A DNA stretch of 64,000 nucleotides, taken from positions 1-64,000 of the forward strand of contig CAMHJX010000009.1 in NCBI GenBank assembly GCA_946185535.1, written 5' to 3'. The DNA is from an uncultured Bacteroidales bacterium. GTDB lineage: Bacteria; Bacteroidota; Bacteroidia; Bacteroidales; F082. Each line of letters starts with the position of its first letter. Position 1 is the first letter of the stretch. Made by a program: the position numbers and the translations under genes. A model generated the notes under the pieces. The model was not told the DNA's origin. It ran no database searches and saw only the letters and a program-made list of their open reading frames with translations. This document shows positions 60,437-64,000 of the stretch, piece after piece.

Positions 60437-63118
60437 TCATCTCGTAACGGAGATCTTCTTCACGACAACACCATGTTCAGTTTCTATCCTGACGAGGTAA
60501 ATCCCAGCCTTTTGTCCGCTGAAGTCGTATTCAAATACATCATCTTCGACTTTGCCTTCGTAAATGACTTGGCCAAGTGTATTGCTTATACTAATATACT
60601 TAAAACCCTCAGCTTCAATTTTCACTTGACCGTTGGTCGGATTGGGATAGGCCGAAACTGCGATGTTGTTTCCTTCACCAACCGCGTTGTTAACAACAAA
60701 CATCGCCTTGACTAACACATCGAATGGCGGCATGGCAAAGCCATAGGCTGAACTACCGTTGCCGATGGGATAGACTGTTACAGTTTGTGATGGGTCGTTT
60801 ACATTACTGACAATAAGCGAAGTCAACATCATGCCCTCATCGGGAGTTACGGTAAGTTGCACTTCTTCCGCTAAGTATGCTGAACTGACAGAAGCACTTA
60901 CAATTCCTCCACTCATATTGTCCTCGTCTATATTGACATTGTGAGGACCACAATCTTCTTCAATGGAATTCACGCAGTTGGCCCAGACCGAGGCTTCGTA
61001 TGCCTCTTTGCTGCCACAGCAGACAATGAGATCTGGATAAGTATACATATCAAGGTCGCCATAGGCAATCGTTGGTGGTGTCTCATTCATAGAAACCACA
61101 GTATTGAAATGGCATCCAGCAAAGGCACGGCTTCCTATAGAATCCAACGCACTCCCTAAAACCAATGTGCCGTCGAAACCATCATTGCCTTGATAAAAAA
61201 AAGCAAAATTATCTATGACAATTACGGAATTAGGTATGATCAAATCCCCTGAAAGATTATAGCAGTCCATGAAGGCTTGCTTCCCAATTCTTGTCACTGA
61301 ATTCCCGATTTCTATGGAGGTCAGGTCATAACAATTATAAAACGACATATCACCAATCCTTGTCACTGAATTCCCGATTGTCAGTTTCCCCGATAAACCA
61401 GAACTAGTAAAAGCCCAATCGCCAATTTCCAACACAGAATCAGGCATTTCAATGGATGTAAGGCCTAAAAAACCACGGAAAGCATAATCACCAATCTTTG
61501 TCACCGAATTTGGAATCACGGTGTTCTGGCATCCTTGTATCAAAATGTTGGTGTTGGTTTCGATGATGGCGTTGCTGTTGTCCCTTGAATCGTAAACTGG
61601 ATTGCCCGCTTCTACTGTAATTTGCTCAAGACTGTTGCACCCCTGAAAAACACCCTTTCCAAAAGAAACAACATGGTTTGGGATATCAATAGAGGTTAAA
61701 TTATAACAAGTACTATAAGCATAGTCTTCTATTGTTGTCACGGAAACAGGAAGATTGACAGAAGTCAAGCCACATCCGCAAAATGCACCTGCACCGATAG
61801 TGGTCACGGTATTGGGGACAACCGTGTTTATGCAACCGGTAACCAAAGTGTTGGTTGTCGTCTCAATGATGGCGTTGCAGTTGTTTCTGGAGTCGTAAAC
61901 CGGATTCCCTGATTCAACCGTGATTTGCTCGATGCCATCGCAAAACGAAAAAACATTACCTTCAAGCAAGGTTACGGAATTCGGGATGATGATGGAAGTC
62001 AGACCCCAACAGCCTGAGAAAGCTCCACTACCGATAGTTGCCACTGAGTTGCCGATAGTTAATCCCGTAAGACCCTCACACCAATCAAAAGCACCACCAC
62101 CTATTGTAACAACCGAGTCGGGAATAGTCAAATATCCAGTGAATCCAGCACAACTTTCAAAAGCACCTTCTCCTATCGTAATCAAAGAGTTGGGAAGGAT
62201 CAGGTTTCCAGTAAAACCGCACCAGGAAAAAGCATAGTCACCTATTGTCGTTACGGAATTGCCAATAACCAGGTTCGCGGTGAATCCCTCGCAAGATCCG
62301 AAAGCGCCTTCTCCTATCGTAACCACAGAGTTGGGAATCAACAAGTTACCAGATAACTGATAACATGAAGCAAAGGCATAAATCCCTATTGAAGTCACGG
62401 AATTGCCGATGGATAGCGAAGTGAAGCCACTACAAGCAAAAAAAGCCTCATCACCTATTGAGGTCACCGAATCGGGAATCACCAATGCACCGGTGAAATT
62501 GTAACAAAAGGCAAATGCTGAATTTCCTATGTTGGTTACCGAATTGGGGATAGTCAGGCTGCCCGTGAAGCCGCTGCAATTATAAAAAGTTCCTTCGCCT
62601 ATTGTAGTCACGGAATTGGGAATAGTCAGGCTACCCGTGAAGCCACAGCAATAATAAAAAGCTCCTTCGCCTATTGTAGTCACAGAATTTGGAATAGTCA
62701 GGCTGCCCGTGAAGCCGCATTGACAGAATGCGTTTTCGCCAACTGCGGTCACAGAATTGGGGATAGTCAAACTACCAGTCAGACCATAGCACTGCCAAAA
62801 AGCATGATCTCCAATTTCGGTAACGGCGTAGTCGACACCATTGTGATGAACAAATTCTGGCAATATGATATTTCCGGATGGTTGAAGGTAACCGCTCCAA
62901 TACTCCCATCCCCAAGGGCCAAGATCGGGATTACCAGGATAAGTCAATGCCACATGGTGGCTGGTGGCATCAATAATGTTGTAATACAAGGTTTGTCCAG
63001 AGGGACAAACTGCCTCAAAGTCATACGAGGCATACGCTTTAGTCATCACCACTGCATTCAGCAGAAGAATGGAAAGGGCAATCATGACCCTTTTTGATTG
63101 TAATCGAATAGTTTTCAT
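60437..63118 (-). CDS. BspA-like leucine-rich-repeat surface protein with T9SS C-terminal domain
   Basis: 893 residues with a signal peptide (IALSILLLNAVVMTKAYA). About 20 LRR_5 repeats of 22-24 residues follow (SLTIPNSVTTIGEGAFYYCC, LVIPDSVTSIGDEAFFACSG and similar, about 95-680). A connecting domain comes next, then a type IX secretion C-terminal domain: YPNPTNGQVKIEAEGFKYIS, ISNTLGQVIYEGKV, DFSGQKAGIYLVRIETEHGV then VVKKISVTR. It is presumably secreted and attached to the surface, with adhesin-like roles known for BspA. Several repeats are nearly identical at DNA level, so copy number may vary. Confidence 0.93.
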   Translation of the reverse strand: MKTIRLQSKRVMIALSILLLNAVVMTKAYASYDFEAVCPSGQTLYYNIIDATSHHVALTYPGNPDLGPWGWEYWSGYLQPSGNIILPEFVHHNGVDYAVTEIGDHAFWQCYGLTGSLTIPNSVTAVGENAFCQCGFTGSLTIPNSVTTIGEGAFYYCCGFTGSLTIPNSVTTIGEGTFYNCSGFTGSLTIPNSVTNIGNSAFAFCYNFTGALVIPDSVTSIGDEAFFACSGFTSLSIGNSVTSIGIYAFASCYQLSGNLLIPNSVVTIGEGAFGSCEGFTANLVIGNSVTTIGDYAFSWCGFTGNLILPNSLITIGEGAFESCAGFTGYLTIPDSVVTIGGGAFDWCEGLTGLTIGNSVATIGSGAFSGCWGLTSIIIPNSVTLLEGNVFSFCDGIEQITVESGNPVYDSRNNCNAIIETTTNTLVTGCINTVVPNTVTTIGAGAFCGCGLTSVNLPVSVTTIEDYAYSTCYNLTSIDIPNHVVSFGKGVFQGCNSLEQITVEAGNPVYDSRDNSNAIIETNTNILIQGCQNTVIPNSVTKIGDYAFRGFLGLTSIEMPDSVLEIGDWAFTSSGLSGKLTIGNSVTRIGDMSFYNCYDLTSIEIGNSVTRIGKQAFMDCYNLSGDLIIPNSVIVIDNFAFFYQGNDGFDGTLVLGSALDSIGSRAFAGCHFNTVVSMNETPPTIAYGDLDMYTYPDLIVCCGSKEAYEASVWANCVNSIEEDCGPHNVNIDEDNMSGGIVSASVSSAYLAEEVQLTVTPDEGMMLTSLIVSNVNDPSQTVTVYPIGNGSSAYGFAMPPFDVLVKAMFVVNNAVGEGNNIAVSAYPNPTNGQVKIEAEGFKYISISNTLGQVIYEGKVEDDVFEYDFSGQKAGIYLVRIETEHGVVVKKISVTR

Positions 63119-63462
63119 TTTCTCAGTATTTTTAATTCAACAAATTTTGTTTAATCGATTTTGACTTATAGAGACTATTGGTTCGTTTATTTAGTCTGAA
63201 AACTGCATTTTTTTACAATTGCTTTTATAACTTTATGATTGTTCAATAGTTTATGATGACAAAATTTGGTGTAGCTTTCGTTTTTCATGATAAAAAAACC
63301 GTTAAGCGTTGAAATAAGGCGGTTTTTGTTCATTTTTAAAGAATCTGACTTTGGCAGTGGCGCGGCGCGGTTTTTGTTTGTACCTTTGCACTCTGAACGA
63401 ATCAGACAAGTGAAAAGTTGGGTATTTTATTAAAGTATTGAAAATAAACGAATTGTAATTAT
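63119..63462. other. Intergenic region between the BspA-like gene and clpC
   Basis: AT-rich and gene-free. It contains a hairpin AAAACCG...CGGTTTTT (about 63295-63328) and the clpC -7 TACCTTTG at 63381-63388. No promoter could be placed for the minus-strand gene. Confidence 0.6.
63381..63388 (+). promoter_or_regulatory. -7 element of clpC
   Basis: TACCTTTG followed by CACTCTG; leader of about 70 nt. Confidence 0.6.
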
Positions 63463-64000
63463 ATGGATGCAAAATTCTCTCCCCGCGTTCGTGCCATTTT
63501 GTCACTTAGTCATCAAGAAGCACAGCGCTTAGGGAACGCATACGTCGGGTTGGAGCACCTTTTTCTGGGCATGTTGAAGGAAGGCGGCAGCGCTGCAATC
63601 CGTATTTTGGAGAACCTCAACCTGAACATCGAAGTTTTTTCAAAGAAACTGGAAGCCTCGGTGCGTACCGCCAACAGCAACCCAAACCCGGTTTTGGCAT
63701 TGCCCTTGACCAAACAAGCGGAGCGCGTGTTGAAGTTCACTTATATCATCGCCAAGGAGTTCCATTCGGAGATTGTACGCTCCGAGCACCTCATGCTGGC
63801 CATCCTGCACGAGAAGAACAACATCATCTCGCAAAACCTCGAGTTTGAAGGCATCAACTACGACAACTTCAAGCAGGAGCTGCTGCGCTTTACTGCTGAA
63901 AACGCCGACCCACAGGAATCGGCACCCGAAGAACAACAAGGCTATGCATCTAGCATTTTTGATGAGGAGGACGACGAGGAAGACGACCTGATGAACGACA
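63463..64000 (+). CDS. clpC: Clp protease ATP-binding subunit ClpC, N-terminal part (runs off window)
   Basis: The frame MDAKFSPRVRAILSLSHQEA opens at 63463 and stays open to the end of the window (179 codons). It covers the two Clp N repeats: RLGNAYVGLEHLFLGMLKEG (first) and FTYIIAKEFHSEIVRSEHLM then LAILHEKNN (second), followed by an acidic linker (IFDEEDDEEDDLMND). ClpC unfolds substrates for ClpP. The ATPase modules lie beyond the window. Confidence 0.92.
   Translation, partial: MDAKFSPRVRAILSLSHQEAQRLGNAYVGLEHLFLGMLKEGGSAAIRILENLNLNIEVFSKKLEASVRTANSNPNPVLALPLTKQAERVLKFTYIIAKEFHSEIVRSEHLMLAILHEKNNIISQNLEFEGINYDNFKQELLRFTAENADPQESAPEEQQGYASSIFDEEDDEEDDLMND

Overview
The window is chromosomal DNA from a member of the Bacteroidota, most likely an uncultured Bacteroidales. 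Many genes carry the Bacteroidota promoter signature TAnnTTTG (usually TATCTTTG, TACCTTTG or TATTTTTG), several with TTG 19-20 bp upstream, and have short leaders without clear Shine-Dalgarno sites. The 287-residue primary sigma factor, a TonB-dependent receptor, a large tricorn-like S41 protease, a type IX secretion C-terminal domain and DUF4831 fit the same assignment.

Layout. 1-6.4 kb is core: a 5'-truncated phospho-sugar mutase, tRNA-Met, an SH3 lipoprotein, rpsO, pnp and the primary sigma factor. 6.4-19.9 kb is an accessory, defence-like island. It holds remnants and direct repeats around a first AAA ATPase, then a minus-strand block: WYL regulator, DUF1016 nuclease, retron ncRNA, retron reverse transcriptase, unknown partner protein, NERD helicase, ExoX-C-like protein and unknown protein. 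A second ATPase and a broken RhuM gene follow, each behind the same hairpin-promoter module. 20-35.5 kb returns to housekeeping and envelope genes: rpe, a dipeptidase with a histone-H1-like tail, Fic, tricorn-like protease, an outer-membrane protein, lipoproteins, an oligopeptide-binding lipoprotein, lon, rpmE2 and a frameshifted lipoprotein. 35.6-41.7 kb is a serC-serA-DUF1015 operon invaded by two four-helix-bundle genes and by a third AAA ATPase, which sits inside a duplication of the DUF1015 3' end. 41.7-64 kb carries a nitroreductase lipoprotein, xerD, kdsA, DUF4831, a Na+/solute symporter, DUF486, a second ExoX-C-like protein, GT2, serS, a TonB receptor with a MORN protein, an NfnAB-type fusion, a TPR protein, gyrA, a BspA-like T9SS protein and the start of clpC.

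Strongest observations: (1) a retron locus. The reverse transcriptase has NAxxH, YADD and VTG motifs; a 14-bp a1/a2 inverted repeat upstream delimits a candidate msr-msd; an unrecognised 325-residue partner overlaps the RT by ATGA; and further defence-type genes follow on the same strand. (2) Three unrelated-looking stand-alone AAA ATPase genes, each bracketed or preceded by its own repeat and each with promoter-proximal repeats spaced 32-33 bp, plus an orphan array of the same design and a 5' gene stub at 6.5 kb. This suggests self-regulated single-gene mobile cassettes. (3) Several repeat families enter coding sequence in frame: a REP-like hairpin before a lipoprotein signal peptide, a short palindromic repeat read in different frames in three proteins, and hairpin-encoding repeats in the DUF1016 nuclease.
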